Counted from the first letter of the stretch, positions 8,931 through 18,364 are shown. The stretch: 64,000 nucleotides of DNA from Pseudomonadota bacterium (GCA_023451825.1 JAEXYA010000028.1:62001-126000); one strand, 5' to 3'. Notes: a model not told the origin generated them from the letters alone. Numbers and translations are program-made.

Positions 8931-9518
8931 ATGTCCGTGCGGCGAATCCTGACTGTTGCGTTGTTGAGTGGTGTGGCGATCGCCGTTGCCGGTCACGCAC
9001 AGGCACAATCCAGCAAGGGCAAGGCTGCGCCGGCGAAGCAAGCACCGCCCGCCGCTGCTACAGGTAGCGCCGAACCGACGCTGCTCGGCCAGTTCGGCCC
9101 GTGGGGCGCCTACACGGCATCGCCCGGCGGCAAGAAAGTCTGCTTCGCGCTGGCGAAGCCGACATCGTCGAAAACCAATCCCCCCAACCGTCCGCGCGAT
9201 CCCGCTTACGCCTTCATCTCGACGCGCCCGGCCGAGAAGGTCAGCAACGAAGTCTCGATCATGATCGGCTATCAGTTGAAGCCGGGCTATGAATCGACCC
9301 TCGATGTCGGCGGCGCGAAATTTGCGATGTACACCCAGGGCGACGGTCTCTGGATCAAGAACGCTGCCGAAGAAGAACGCCTCGTCGAAGCGCTGCGCAA
9401 GGCGGGCGACGTCACCGTGAAGGGCCTCTCTGCCAAGGGCACGGAGACCACGGACTTGTTCTCGCTGAAAGGCCTGGCCCAGGCGCTGGACAAGGTCGCG
9501 CAGGAGTGCCGGCGGTAA
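8931..9518 (+). CDS. Invasion-associated locus B (IalB)-like secreted protein
   Basis: Protein of 195 residues with a clear signal peptide (MSVRRILTVALLSGVAIAVAG, then AQA) and a short Ala/Pro/Lys-rich spacer before the globular part. The core (FGPWGAYTASPGGKKVCFAL, an ISTRPAEKVSNEVSI-like strand pair and a near-C-terminal Cys) follows the IalB pattern of two cysteines that probably form a disulfide. In Bartonella IalB contributes to erythrocyte invasion, but homologues are widespread in free-living Rhizobiales, where the role is unknown. ATG 8931 is preceded by AGAGGA. It stands alone, followed by a repeat element and rlmN. Confidence 0.85.
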   Translation: MSVRRILTVALLSGVAIAVAGHAQAQSSKGKAAPAKQAPPAAATGSAEPTLLGQFGPWGAYTASPGGKKVCFALAKPTSSKTNPPNRPRDPAYAFISTRPAEKVSNEVSIMIGYQLKPGYESTLDVGGAKFAMYTQGDGLWIKNAAEEERLVEALRKAGDVTVKGLSAKGTETTDLFSLKGLAQALDKVAQECRR

Positions 9519-9582
9519 TCGCCGGAGGAACCGCGTTAATATTGCCGCATTTGGCGGCTTTTCATCCGGGCGCGAAAAGCCT

Positions 9583-9690
9583 ATCTCAGTCCCTCATGGT
9601 GAGGAGGCGCCCGTTGGCGCCGTCTCGAACCATGAGATTGCGTGTGTGGCCATCCTTCGAGATGCCGCTTTGCGGCTCCTCAGGATGAGG
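9583..9690. repeat. Palindromic element, CCCTCATGGTGAGGAG family (copy 1)
   Basis: Begins ATCTCAGTCCCTCATGG, continues GGAGGCGC...GTCTCGAACCATGAG, then CATCCTTCGAGA...GCTCCTCAGGATGAGG. Related elements occur at 10995, 14006, 36321, 51253 and 59495, in both orientations. It fills most of the gap before rlmN. Confidence 0.87.
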
Positions 9691-9731
9691 AACACAGTCA
9701 AATCACCGCTCCGAGCCGTAGATCGAACGCC

Positions 9732-10970
9732 ATGACCCCCGCTTCTGCCGAGGCCAGCACTGCCGTTGAAACCACTCTCCCACCGGGCCAGGTCCCGCTG
9801 GAGAAGGTGGCGACCGAAACCTATGTGCCGCTGGCCAAACCCTCGCTAATCGGCCTGTCGCGGGCACAGATCGCTGAAAAGCTCGGTTCCATCGGCGTGA
9901 AGCCGGCCCAGCAGAAGATGCGCAGCCAGCAGATCTGGCACTGGCTGTATTATCGCGGGGTCCAGAGCTTCGCCGAAATGTCCAGCATATCCAAGGACAT
10001 GCGCGCCGAGCTCGAGCAGCATTTCACGGTCGATCGGCCGGAAGTCGCGGTCGAGCAGATTTCCAATGACGGCACCCGGAAATGGCTGCTGAAGCTGCCC
10101 TCGGGCACCCATGGCGAGCGCGCCCATGAGGTCGAGTGCGTCTACATTCCCGAGACCGACCGCGGCACGCTCTGTGTTTCCTCGCAGGTCGGCTGCACGC
10201 TGAACTGCTCGTTCTGCCATACGGGAACCCAGCGGCTGGTGCGCAACCTGACCCCGGGGGAGATCGTCGGTCAGATCATGGTGGCGCGTGACCGGCTGAA
10301 CGACTGGGCCGACCGCGACACCCCGAACGCCAATCGCCGCATCACCAATATCGTGATGATGGGCATGGGCGAGCCGCTCTACAATTTCGACGCGGTGCGC
10401 GACGCGCTCTTGATCGTCTCCGACAATGAAGGCATCGGCATCTCGCGCCGACGCATCACGCTCTCCACGTCCGGCGTGGTGCCGAACATCTCGCGCACCG
10501 GCGACGAGATCGGCGTCATGCTCGCGATCTCGCTGCATGCGGTGCGCGACGAGTTGCGCAACGAGCTGGTGCCGCTCAACAAGAAATATCCGCTGAAGGA
10601 CTTGCTGCAGGCGTGCCGCGACTATCCCGGCGCATCGAACGCGCGACGCATCACGTTTGAATATGTGATGCTGAAGGGCATCAATGATTCACTGGAAGAT
10701 GCAAAACTGCTGGTGAAGATGCTCAAGGGCATCCACGCAAAAATCAATCTGATCCCGTTCAATCCGTGGCCGGGCACCCGCTACGAATGTTCCGACTGGG
10801 CGCAGATCGAGGCGTTCTCGGAATATGTCTTCAATGCCGGCTATTCCTCGCCGGTGCGCACGCCGCGCGGCCGCGACATTCTGGCAGCGTGTGGGCAGCT
10901 GAAGTCGGAAACGGAAAAGCTGTCGGCCCGCGAACGCCAGGCGTTGCGCGCGATGGCGATGACGGATTGA
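9732..10970 (+). CDS. rlmN: Dual-specificity 23S rRNA/tRNA adenine-C2 methyltransferase RlmN
   Basis: Radical-SAM enzyme of 412 residues that methylates A2503 of 23S rRNA and A37 of some tRNAs. The CxxxCxxC cluster motif is visible as C155, C159 and C162 (GCTLNCSFC). GMGEPLYNFD follows, and a C-terminal Cys (C387 in LAACGQL) matches the resolving/methyl-carrier cysteine of the family. ATG 9732 starts a Thr/Ala-rich lead of about 50 residues usual in Bradyrhizobiaceae. Repeat elements flank the gene on both sides, so it is probably monocistronic. Confidence 0.96.
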   Translation: MTPASAEASTAVETTLPPGQVPLEKVATETYVPLAKPSLIGLSRAQIAEKLGSIGVKPAQQKMRSQQIWHWLYYRGVQSFAEMSSISKDMRAELEQHFTVDRPEVAVEQISNDGTRKWLLKLPSGTHGERAHEVECVYIPETDRGTLCVSSQVGCTLNCSFCHTGTQRLVRNLTPGEIVGQIMVARDRLNDWADRDTPNANRRITNIVMMGMGEPLYNFDAVRDALLIVSDNEGIGISRRRITLSTSGVVPNISRTGDEIGVMLAISLHAVRDELRNELVPLNKKYPLKDLLQACRDYPGASNARRITFEYVMLKGINDSLEDAKLLVKMLKGIHAKINLIPFNPWPGTRYECSDWAQIEAFSEYVFNAGYSSPVRTPRGRDILAACGQLKSETEKLSARERQALRAMAMTD

Positions 10971-10994
10971 TGCGCGCTCGCGCCACACACGCTT

Positions 10995-11088
10995 CCCTCA
11001 TGGTGAGGAGGCGCGCAGCGCCGTCTCGAACCATGGGCCACACACACCATCCTTCGAGACGCCGCTTCGCGGCTCCTCAGGATGAGGG
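10995..11088. repeat. Palindromic element, CCCTCATGGTGAGGAG family (copy 2)
   Basis: Same arrangement as 9583-9690: CCCTCATGGTGAGGAGGCGC, GTCTCGAACCATG, CATCCTTCGAGACGCCGC, GGCTCCTCAGGATGAGGG. It lies between rlmN and a small membrane-protein gene. Confidence 0.87.
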
Positions 11089-11128
11089 CGGAGTTTCGGG
11101 CGCTGACGGACAGAAAGACTGAGCCTTC

Positions 11129-11605
11129 ATGTCCCTGATCGGCCGCATCATCGTCATCATCTTCGCTTTCTGCGTGGCCTGCATGGTCGGCGGCACGATC
11201 ATCATTTTCTCGATCCTGTTCCCCGAACTCAGCGCCATGGACACCGGGATCGTGAATGCCGATGCGTTCAATGTCCTGATCGGGTTCGGCTTCATCTTCT
11301 TCTCGGGCTTCGCCCTGATCCCCGCACTCATCGTTGTCGTGATCACCGAGAGCTTCAACATCCGCAGCGTGCTGGCCTATGCGCTTGGCGGCGGCGTGGT
11401 GGGGCTCGCCTGTTACCTCGGCCTGATCCCCTACGACACCACCACCATGACATTCGATGGCATTGTACGCCGTCACCTGGAAGTGATGACCGGCGCAGGC
11501 ATCGTGGCCGGGCTGATCTATTGGGTCATCGCGGGCCGCAAGGCCGGCGCATGGAAGCAGCCGCGACGCCTGCCGCCGCAGCCGGATGCCACGGCAAAGT
11601 TATAG
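11129..11605 (+). CDS. Small four-helix membrane protein of unknown function
   Basis: Protein of 158 residues with four predicted membrane helices: residues 5-28 (IIVIIFAFCVACMVGG), 47-72 (FNVLIGFGFIFFSGFALIPALI), 78-100 (VLAYALGGGVVGLACYLGL) and 116-134. The Pro/Arg/Lys-rich C-terminus is probably cytoplasmic. I do not recognise a named family; the layout resembles small inner-membrane proteins conserved in Bradyrhizobiaceae. It is followed 45 bp later by the PAP2 phosphatase on the same strand, so co-transcription is plausible and an envelope-lipid role is possible but unproven. Confidence 0.75.
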   Translation: MSLIGRIIVIIFAFCVACMVGGTIIIFSILFPELSAMDTGIVNADAFNVLIGFGFIFFSGFALIPALIVVVITESFNIRSVLAYALGGGVVGLACYLGLIPYDTTTMTFDGIVRRHLEVMTGAGIVAGLIYWVIAGRKAGAWKQPRRLPPQPDATAKL

Positions 11606-11650
11606 CGCTTTAACTTTCCTTCCCCCCACGCCTCGGATAAACCGCCCGCC

Positions 11651-12457
11651 ATGAACCGGACCGGCCTCCTCATTGCGCTCGTGCTGCTTGCAGCGATTCT
11701 CGTGATTTTCGGCGTCTGGCCCGAACTCGATCTCAAGCTCGCGGCGCTGTTCTATTCGCCGAACGCCGGCGGTTTCGCCTATTCCGGGCTGCCTTATGCG
11801 CAATTCGCCCGCCACGCGGCCATGTGGATCGCATGGGCCTTCGTGGCCCCCTCGATCCTGGCGCTGATCGTCAAGCTGATCTGGCCGAACCGGCCGCTGC
11901 TGGTGAAGGGCCGCACCATGGCCTTCCTGGTCCTCACCATGCTGATGTCCGCCGGCTTCCTCACCAATTTCACCTTCAAGAGCTTCTGGGATCGGCCGCG
12001 GCCCGTCTCCGTGACCGAATTCGGCGGCCCCTGGCAGTTCAAGGCCTGGTGGGACCCGAGCGGCGAATGCCGGCGCAACTGTTCGTTCTTCTCCGGCGAA
12101 GGCGCGACGGCGTTCTGGACCTATGCACCGGCCTCGCTCGCTCCGCCCAGCCTGCGCCCGGCCGCCTATGCGGCGGCGACGGTGTTCGGTCTCGCCACCT
12201 CCGGCTGGCGGATGGCCTTCGGCGGGCACTTTTTCACCGATGTGACGATCGCCGGATTGGCCTCGTTTCTGGTGATCTGGCTCATTCACGGATGGATCTA
12301 CCGCTGGCCACGAACCCGGATGACGGACGAGGGCATCGACCGCTGGCTGACCAAACTCGCCTGGCCCGGCTATGCCTGGCGGCGCCGGATGCTGTCCGGC
12401 AAGAATCCGCCGAAGCCGACGATGGGCAACCGGATTACCGAACAGCATCACGACTAG
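11651..12457 (+). CDS. PAP2-family membrane phosphatase (LpxE/LpxF-like)
   Basis: Membrane protein of 268 residues with PAP2 motif 1 (KSFWDRPRP) near residue 118 and motif 3 (SGWRMAFGGHFFTD) near residue 190, containing the nucleophile His and its partner Asp. Motif 2, canonically PSGH, reads FSGEGA: the His is replaced by Glu. A related acidic replacement is, as I recall, seen in rhizobial lipid A 4'-phosphatase (LpxF)-type enzymes. It probably dephosphorylates lipid A or an isoprenoid or glycerolipid phosphate at the periplasmic face. Six or so membrane segments are visible. Activity is inferred; the family is firm. Confidence 0.87.
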   Translation: MNRTGLLIALVLLAAILVIFGVWPELDLKLAALFYSPNAGGFAYSGLPYAQFARHAAMWIAWAFVAPSILALIVKLIWPNRPLLVKGRTMAFLVLTMLMSAGFLTNFTFKSFWDRPRPVSVTEFGGPWQFKAWWDPSGECRRNCSFFSGEGATAFWTYAPASLAPPSLRPAAYAAATVFGLATSGWRMAFGGHFFTDVTIAGLASFLVIWLIHGWIYRWPRTRMTDEGIDRWLTKLAWPGYAWRRRMLSGKNPPKPTMGNRITEQHHD

Positions 12458-12468
12458 GTTGCCCCCGC

Positions 12469-12556
12469 CTGTCGTTGCCCGGCTTGACCGGGCAACCCAG
12501 TAAACTCTGAAGCCGCGGTGTGTACTGGGTCACCCGGTCAAGCCGGGTGACGACAG
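12469..12556. repeat. Palindromic element, CTGTCGTTGCCCGG type
   Basis: Inverted repeat: CTGTCGTTGCCCGGCTTGACC at the left and GGTCAAGCCGGGTGACGACAG at the right, each arm also carrying a smaller palindrome (GCCCGGCTTGACCGGGC and ACCCGGTCAAGCCGGGT). It lies between the PAP2 gene and argG. Confidence 0.82.
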
Positions 12557-12652
12557 CAAGGAGCCAAGCGACAAGCGTCGGTTCCCGCGTTGACGCCGTT
12601 TGCCCCATCGCGCTATCGCTGACCGCGAAAACCAGCCTCGATTGGACGCCCC

Positions 12653-13984
12653 ATGACCACGATCCTGAAAAGCCTCCCCACCGGCAAGAATGTCGGCATC
12701 GCCTTTTCCGGCGGCCTCGATACGTCGGCGGCGCTGCTCTGGATGAAGCAGAAGGGCGCCAAGGTCTTCGCTTACACCGCCAATCTCGGCCAGCCCGACG
12801 AGGCCGATTACGACGAGATTCCGCGCAAGGCGATGGAGTTCGGCGCCGAGAAGGCCCGGCTGGTCGATTGCCGCCAGCAGCTGGTGCATGAAGGCATCGC
12901 CGCGATCCAGGCCGGCGCCTTCCATGTCTCCACCGGCGGCATCACCTATTTCAACACCACCCCGCTCGGCCGCGCGGTGACCGGCACGATGCTGGTCTCG
13001 GCCATGAAGGAAGACGGCGTCAATATCTGGGGCGATGGGTCCACCTATAAGGGCAACGACATCGAGCGCTTCTATCGTTATGGCCTGCTCACCAATCCCG
13101 AGCTGAAGATCTACAAGCCCTGGCTCGACGACCAGTTCATCGACGAGCTCGGCGGTCGCGCCGAAATGTCGGCCTTCATGACGGCGCATGGCTTCGCCTA
13201 CAAGATGAGCGCCGAGAAAGCCTATTCCACCGACAGCAACCTGCTCGGTGCGACCCATGAAGCAAAAGATCTCGAACATCTCGATAGCGGCATCACCATC
13301 GTCAATCCGATCATGGGCGTGCCGTTCTGGAAGGACGATTGCGCGGTCAAGGCCGAGCGCGTCTCTGTGCGATTCGAGGAAGGCCAGCCCGTCGCGCTGA
13401 ACGGCAAGACCTTCACCGACTCCGTCGCGCTGTTCCTCGAAGCCAATGCGATCGGCGGCCGCCACGGCCTCGGCATGAGCGACCAGATCGAGAACCGCAT
13501 CATCGAGGCCAAGAGCCGCGGCATCTATGAAGCACCGGGCATGGCGCTGCTGCACATCGCCTATGAGCGCCTCGTCACCGGTATCCATAACGAAGACACC
13601 ATCGAGCAGTATCGCGTGAACGGCATGAAGCTCGGTCGCCTGCTGTATCAGGGCCGCTGGTTCGACTCACAGGCTTTGATGCTGCGCGAGACCGCACAGC
13701 GCTGGGTGGCCCGCGCCATCACCGGCGAAGTGACGCTCGAACTGCGCCGCGGCAACGACTATTCGATCGCGAATACGCAGAGCCCGAACCTGACCTATGC
13801 GCCGGAACGCCTGAGCATGGAGAAGGTGGAGGATGCGCCGTTCACGCCGGCGGATCGCATTGGTCAGTTGACGATGCGGAATCTGGATATCACCGACACG
13901 CGCGCGAAGCTGAACATCTATTCCAAGACCGGCCTGATCAGCGCCGGCGAAGGCGCGAACATCCCGAAGCTGGGCAAAGAGTAG
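12653..13984 (+). CDS. argG: Argininosuccinate synthase
   Basis: Enzyme of 443 residues condensing citrulline and aspartate with ATP to argininosuccinate, the penultimate step of arginine synthesis. The N-terminal ATP pyrophosphatase PP-loop is clear (IAFSGGLDTSAALLW, near residue 17), and STGGITYFNTTPLGRAVTG and IWGDGSTYKGND are conserved. The length and sequence match the longer E. coli-type subclass (about 447 residues) rather than the roughly 400-residue type. It stands alone between repeat elements; other arg genes are not nearby. Confidence 0.97.
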   Translation: MTTILKSLPTGKNVGIAFSGGLDTSAALLWMKQKGAKVFAYTANLGQPDEADYDEIPRKAMEFGAEKARLVDCRQQLVHEGIAAIQAGAFHVSTGGITYFNTTPLGRAVTGTMLVSAMKEDGVNIWGDGSTYKGNDIERFYRYGLLTNPELKIYKPWLDDQFIDELGGRAEMSAFMTAHGFAYKMSAEKAYSTDSNLLGATHEAKDLEHLDSGITIVNPIMGVPFWKDDCAVKAERVSVRFEEGQPVALNGKTFTDSVALFLEANAIGGRHGLGMSDQIENRIIEAKSRGIYEAPGMALLHIAYERLVTGIHNEDTIEQYRVNGMKLGRLLYQGRWFDSQALMLRETAQRWVARAITGEVTLELRRGNDYSIANTQSPNLTYAPERLSMEKVEDAPFTPADRIGQLTMRNLDITDTRAKLNIYSKTGLISAGEGANIPKLGKE

Positions 13985-14005
13985 GCGCTCTGGACGATAC
14001 TCCAA

Positions 14006-14126
14006 CCCTCATCCTGAGGAGCGCGTCTTCGCGCGTCTCGAAGGATGGCCGCGAGCTCGGAAGCCAAGCCATCTCATGGTTCGAGACGCGCGCAAAAGCG
14101 CGCTCCTCACCATGAGGGACGGAGAT
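14006..14126. repeat. Palindromic element, CCCTCATGGTGAGGAG family (copy 3, inverted)
   Basis: Opposite orientation: CCCTCATCCTGAGGAGCGCG at left and GCGCTCCTCACCATGAGGGACGGAGAT at right, with GTCTCGAAGGATGG and CATGGTTCGAGACGCGCG inside. It occupies the gap between argG and the alkaline phosphatase. Confidence 0.87.
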
Positions 14127-14211
14127 GTTTGGGCCGGATGTCATTGACGTGACATCCGGTCGTTTTATTGATGGAGATCATCTGCGACAGAACGCCACTG
14201 GAGGGATTTCC

Positions 14212-15969
14212 ATGACCAAGACCATTTCGCTGGCCGCATTCGCGGCCTTTTTCATGGGTGCCTCCGCCTACGCACAGACGATCTACCCACTCGATCGCGC
14301 GGAAATCCTCAAAGGCGCGAAGTTCGATTTCAAGGTCGAACTCCCCGAAAAGATCGCAGCGTCCGACATCAAGGTGACGATCAACGGCGCCGATCAGGCT
14401 TCAGCCTTCGGCAAGAGCGCCGACTATATCGAGCGCGAAGACAATAAAGATCAATCGGCGCTGGTGCTGCGCGATGTCGTGCTCGACAAGCCCGGCGCCT
14501 ACAAGATCGATGTGACTGCTGGCAACTTTACCAAGTCGGTGACCTGGAACGTGTATGACACCGGCGCCCGCAAGGCGAAGAACGTGATCCTGTTTGTCGG
14601 CGACGGCATGTCGCTGTCGCATCGCGTGGCGGCACGAATCCTGTCCAAGGGCATCAAGGAAGGCAAGAGCAGCGGCAAGCTCGCCATCGACGATATGCCG
14701 AACATGGCGCTGGTCGGCACCGCGGGCACAGATTCGATCATCACCGACTCGGCGAATTCGGCCAGCGCCTATACGACCGGCCACAAGAGCGCGACCAACG
14801 CCCTCGGCGTCTATGCGGATCGCACCGCCAATGTGTTCGATGATCCCAAGGTCGAGACCATCACCTCGCTGGTGAAACGCAAGCTCGATCTCGCCGTCGG
14901 CATCGTGACCAATACCGAAATCCAGGACGCCACGCCGGCCTCGATGGTCGCGCATACGCGCCGCCGCGCGGCCTATGACGAGATCGTCGCGCAGATGTTT
15001 GCCGCGAAGCCTGACGTCATCCTCGGCGGCGGTGCCGCGAACTTCCTGCCGCGCGCCGTCGATATCGGCAAGCGCGCCGACGAGGTCGACTACATCGCGA
15101 AATTCAAGGAGGCCGGCTATCCCTATGTGAAGACCGCTGGCGAATTGAAAGCCGCGGCCGACAAAGCGGACACGACAAAACTGCTCGGCCTGTTCACGCC
15201 CGGCAATATGGACGGCGTGCTCGACCGCAAATTCCTCAAGGGCGGCGGCGTGAAGAAATATCCGGAGCAGCCGGATCTCACCGAACAGGTGCAGGCCGCA
15301 CTCAACGTGCTGTCGCGCAACGACAAGGGGTTTGTGCTGCTGGTGGAATCCGGCATGATCGACAAATATGCGCATCTGCTGGATTTCGACCGCGCCACCT
15401 ATGACGTGATCATGCTGGACAATGCGGTGAAGCTCACCAAGGAATGGGCAGCGAAGCGCGGCGACGACACGTTGATCCTTGTGGTGTCGGATCACAGCCA
15501 TCCGAACAGCCTGGTCGGTACCGTGAATGACGACATGAGCGTGGAGACCAACCTGCCGCTGCGCGAGCGGATCGGCGTCTATGACAGGGCCGGCTTCCCG
15601 AATTATCCGGCGCCGGATGCGGAGGGTTATCCTTCGCGCGTGGATGTGAGCCGACGGCTGGCGATCATGTCGGCGAGCCTGCCCGATCACTACGAGACGC
15701 TGCGGCCGAAGCTGGATGGACCGTTCGAGCCGACCCAGAAGGGCGAGGCGCCGAATACGTTTACCGCGAATGAGAAGTACAAGAATGCGCCGGGCGCGAT
15801 GCTGCGGCTGGGCAATCTGCCGGCGATGATGAATGCGAGCGTGCATTCGGGTGAGGACGTGATCCTGACCGCGACGGGACCGGGCAGCGATCGCGTGAAG
15901 GGGCAGATGGATAATACGGAAGTGTTTCGGGTGATGGTGGATGCGTTGGGATTGGGGAACGTGAAGTAG
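14212..15969 (+). CDS. Periplasmic alkaline phosphatase
   Basis: Secreted protein of 585 residues. GGAGGG precedes ATG 14212, and a signal peptide (ISLAAFAAFFMGASAYA, then Q) follows. After an N-terminal beta domain of about 110 residues comes the alkaline-phosphatase fold: NVILFVGDGM supplies the first metal-binding Asp, and TDSANSASAYTTGHKS carries the nucleophile Ser (about S180). Further motifs are VESGMIDKYAHLLDFD and LVVSDHSHPN. It hydrolyses phosphomonoesters in the periplasm. The N-terminal extension makes it longer than E. coli PhoA (471). No Pho box was identified. Confidence 0.93.
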   Translation: MTKTISLAAFAAFFMGASAYAQTIYPLDRAEILKGAKFDFKVELPEKIAASDIKVTINGADQASAFGKSADYIEREDNKDQSALVLRDVVLDKPGAYKIDVTAGNFTKSVTWNVYDTGARKAKNVILFVGDGMSLSHRVAARILSKGIKEGKSSGKLAIDDMPNMALVGTAGTDSIITDSANSASAYTTGHKSATNALGVYADRTANVFDDPKVETITSLVKRKLDLAVGIVTNTEIQDATPASMVAHTRRRAAYDEIVAQMFAAKPDVILGGGAANFLPRAVDIGKRADEVDYIAKFKEAGYPYVKTAGELKAAADKADTTKLLGLFTPGNMDGVLDRKFLKGGGVKKYPEQPDLTEQVQAALNVLSRNDKGFVLLVESGMIDKYAHLLDFDRATYDVIMLDNAVKLTKEWAAKRGDDTLILVVSDHSHPNSLVGTVNDDMSVETNLPLRERIGVYDRAGFPNYPAPDAEGYPSRVDVSRRLAIMSASLPDHYETLRPKLDGPFEPTQKGEAPNTFTANEKYKNAPGAMLRLGNLPAMMNASVHSGEDVILTATGPGSDRVKGQMDNTEVFRVMVDALGLGNVK

Positions 15970-15977
15970 CGCGCGGT

Positions 15978-16148
15978 TCTCCCTCCCCCAAGCGTGGCAT
16001 AGCCACGCGCAGCGGGGAGGGTGGCCTGAGCGAAGCGAAGGACGGGTGGGGTCTATCCACACGCTCCGTCCTACCGTGGGGAGAGACCCCACCCGGCGCT
16101 ACGCGCCACCCTCCCCACTGCGCGGCTTCGCCGCTTGAGGGAGGGAGA
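15978..16148. repeat. Palindromic element, TCTCCCTCCCCCAAGCG type
   Basis: Large inverted repeat: TCTCCCTCCCCCAAGCG at left and CGCTTGAGGGAGGGAGA at right, with inner GCGGGGAGGGTGG / CCACCCTCCCC and GGGTGGGGTC / GACCCCACCC arms. It lies between the convergent alkaline phosphatase and pnp genes. Confidence 0.82.
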
Positions 16149-16164
16149 CCACTACTACAGAAAC

Positions 16165-16193
16165 AAAAAGGGCGGCCTCTCGGCCGCCCTTTT
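16165..16193. terminator. Bidirectional intrinsic terminator between alkaline phosphatase and pnp
   Basis: Perfect 8-bp GC stem GGGCGGCC (16170-16177), four-base loop TCTC, GGCCGCCC (16182-16189), flanked by AAAAA on the left and TTTT on the right. It works on paper in both directions and ends the pnp operon on the minus strand. Confidence 0.92.
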
Positions 16194-16213
16194 CTCATTC
16201 TCTCTCAGAAAGC

Positions 16214-18364
16214 TTACTCAGCAGCCGGAGCCGCCTCGCCCTCAGCCTTCTGCTTGCCTTCGAGGTCTTCGCCAGTCTCCTGGTCGACGACCTTCATCGA
16301 CAGACGCGTCTTGCCGCGATCGTCGAAGCCGAGCAGCTTGACCTTGACCTTGTCGCCTTCCTTGATGACGTCCGAGGTCTTCTGCACGCGGCCGGCGGCG
16401 AGCTGGCTGATATGCACGAGACCATCCTTGGCGCCGAAGAAGTTCACGAATGCACCGAACTCCATCACCTTGACGACGGTGCCCTCATAGATCTGGCCGA
16501 CTTCCGGATCGGAAGCGATCGACTTGATCCACTTGATGGCCGCCTTCATGGCCTCACCGTCCGACGAAGCCACCTTCACGGTGCCGTCGTCTTCGATGTT
16601 GACCTTGGCACCGGTCTTTTCGACGATCTCGCGGATCACCTTGCCGCCGGTGCCGATCACTTCACGGATCTTGTCGGTGGCGATCTTGAAGGTCTCGATG
16701 CGCGGTGCATATTCGCCGAGCTCGGCGCGGGCATTGGTGAGCGCCTTCGCCATCTCGCCGAGGATGTGGATACGACCATCCTTCGCCTGGCCGAGAGCGA
16801 CCTTCATGATCTCTTCGGTGATACCGGCGATCTTGATGTCCATCTGCAGCGAGGTGATGCCGACTTCGGTACCGGCCACCTTGAAGTCCATGTCGCCGAG
16901 GTGATCTTCATCACCCAGGATGTCCGACAAAACCGCGTAGCGCTCGCCTTCGAGGATCAGGCCCATGGCGATACCCGCCGTCGGACGCTTCAACGGCACG
17001 CCGGCATCCATCAGCGCGAGCGACGCGCCGCAGACCGAGGCCATCGAGGACGAACCGTTCGACTCGGTGATCTCCGACACCACGCGGATGGTGTAGGGGA
17101 ATTCGTGGTGGCCCGGCAGCACCGGACGGATCGCGCGCCAGGCGAGCTTGCCGTGGCCGATTTCGCGACGCTTGGTGCCGCCCAGACGACCGGTCTCACC
17201 GACCGAGTAGGGAGGGAAGTTGTAGTGCAGCAGGAACGTCTCTTTGTACGTTCCGGCCAGCGAGTCGATATACTGCTCGTCTTCACCGGTGCCGAGCGTG
17301 GTGACGACCACGGCCTGGGTTTCACCGCGGGTGAACAGCGCCGAACCGTGGGCGCGCGGCAGCACGCCGACTTCCGACAGGATGCTGCGAACGGTCTTGT
17401 TGTCGCGACCGTCGATGCGCTTGCCGGTGTCGAGCACGTTCCAGCGCACGATCTTGGATTCCAGCTCCTTGAACACGCCGGCAACGCGCAGCTTGTCGTA
17501 AGCGGGCTCCTTCCCTTCCGGGAAGTAGTGATCCATGACCTTCTTCTTCACGACGCCGACAGCGGCGTAGCGGTCCTGCTTCACCGGAATGGCGTAAGCG
17601 GCGCGCAGTTCCTGCTCGACCATGCCGAGCATTTCCTTTTCGAGCGCGCTGTCATCGACGACGGTGACTTCGCGCGGCTCCTTGGCGGCCTTCTCGGCGA
17701 GCTCGATGATCGCCTTGATCACCGGCTGGAAGTGGCGGTGACCGAACATCACGGCGCCGAGCATGATTTCTTCCGAAAGCTCCTTGGCTTCCGATTCCAC
17801 CATCAACACCGCATCCGACGTACCGGCGACGACCAGCTCAAGCTGGGTGTCGGTCATCTCGTCGAGGGTCGGATTGAGGATGTATTCGTCATTGGCGAAA
17901 GCGACGCGGGCAGCGCCGATCGGGCCCTTGAACGGTGCGCCCGACAGGGTCAGCGCAGCCGAGGCGGCGACCATGGCCAGCACGTCGGGATCGTTTTCCA
18001 TGTCGTGCGAGAGCACGGTCACGATCACCTGGGTTTCGTTGCGCCAGCCATCGGCGAACAGCGGGCGGATCGGACGGTCGATCAGGCGGGAAACCAGCGT
18101 TTCCTTCTCGGTCGGACGGCCTTCACGCTTGAAGTAGCCACCGGGAATGCGGCCGGCTGCGTAGGCCTTTTCCTGATAGTCGACGGTCAGCGGCAGGAAG
18201 TCGACGCCTTCGCGCGGGGACTTCGCGGCAACGACGGTCGCGAGAACGATGGTCTCGCCATAGGTGGCCATGACGGCGCCGTCAGCCTGACGGGCGATCT
18301 TGCCGGTTTCCAGCTTGAGCGGACGGCCGCCCCAATCGATCTCGACGGAATGAGGTTTAAACAT
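16214..18364 (-). CDS. pnp: Polynucleotide phosphorylase (PNPase)
   Basis: Protein of 716 residues, 3'-5' phosphorolytic exoribonuclease and degradosome component. Two RNase PH-like domains are present (first beginning near residue 10, second after ARGSALFTRGETQ-like sequence near residue 340), then a KH domain around residue 558 (IGTGGKVIREIVEKTG) and an S1 domain around residue 621 (GTVVKVMEFGAFVNF). It is the last gene of the rimP-to-pnp operon and is followed by a strong terminator. A 369-nt gap from rpsO contains a long structured hairpin, suggestive of RNase III-dependent autocontrol as described for E. coli pnp. Confidence 0.98.
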   Translation of the reverse strand: MFKPHSVEIDWGGRPLKLETGKIARQADGAVMATYGETIVLATVVAAKSPREGVDFLPLTVDYQEKAYAAGRIPGGYFKREGRPTEKETLVSRLIDRPIRPLFADGWRNETQVIVTVLSHDMENDPDVLAMVAASAALTLSGAPFKGPIGAARVAFANDEYILNPTLDEMTDTQLELVVAGTSDAVLMVESEAKELSEEIMLGAVMFGHRHFQPVIKAIIELAEKAAKEPREVTVVDDSALEKEMLGMVEQELRAAYAIPVKQDRYAAVGVVKKKVMDHYFPEGKEPAYDKLRVAGVFKELESKIVRWNVLDTGKRIDGRDNKTVRSILSEVGVLPRAHGSALFTRGETQAVVVTTLGTGEDEQYIDSLAGTYKETFLLHYNFPPYSVGETGRLGGTKRREIGHGKLAWRAIRPVLPGHHEFPYTIRVVSEITESNGSSSMASVCGASLALMDAGVPLKRPTAGIAMGLILEGERYAVLSDILGDEDHLGDMDFKVAGTEVGITSLQMDIKIAGITEEIMKVALGQAKDGRIHILGEMAKALTNARAELGEYAPRIETFKIATDKIREVIGTGGKVIREIVEKTGAKVNIEDDGTVKVASSDGEAMKAAIKWIKSIASDPEVGQIYEGTVVKVMEFGAFVNFFGAKDGLVHISQLAAGRVQKTSDVIKEGDKVKVKLLGFDDRGKTRLSMKVVDQETGEDLEGKQKAEGEAAPAAE

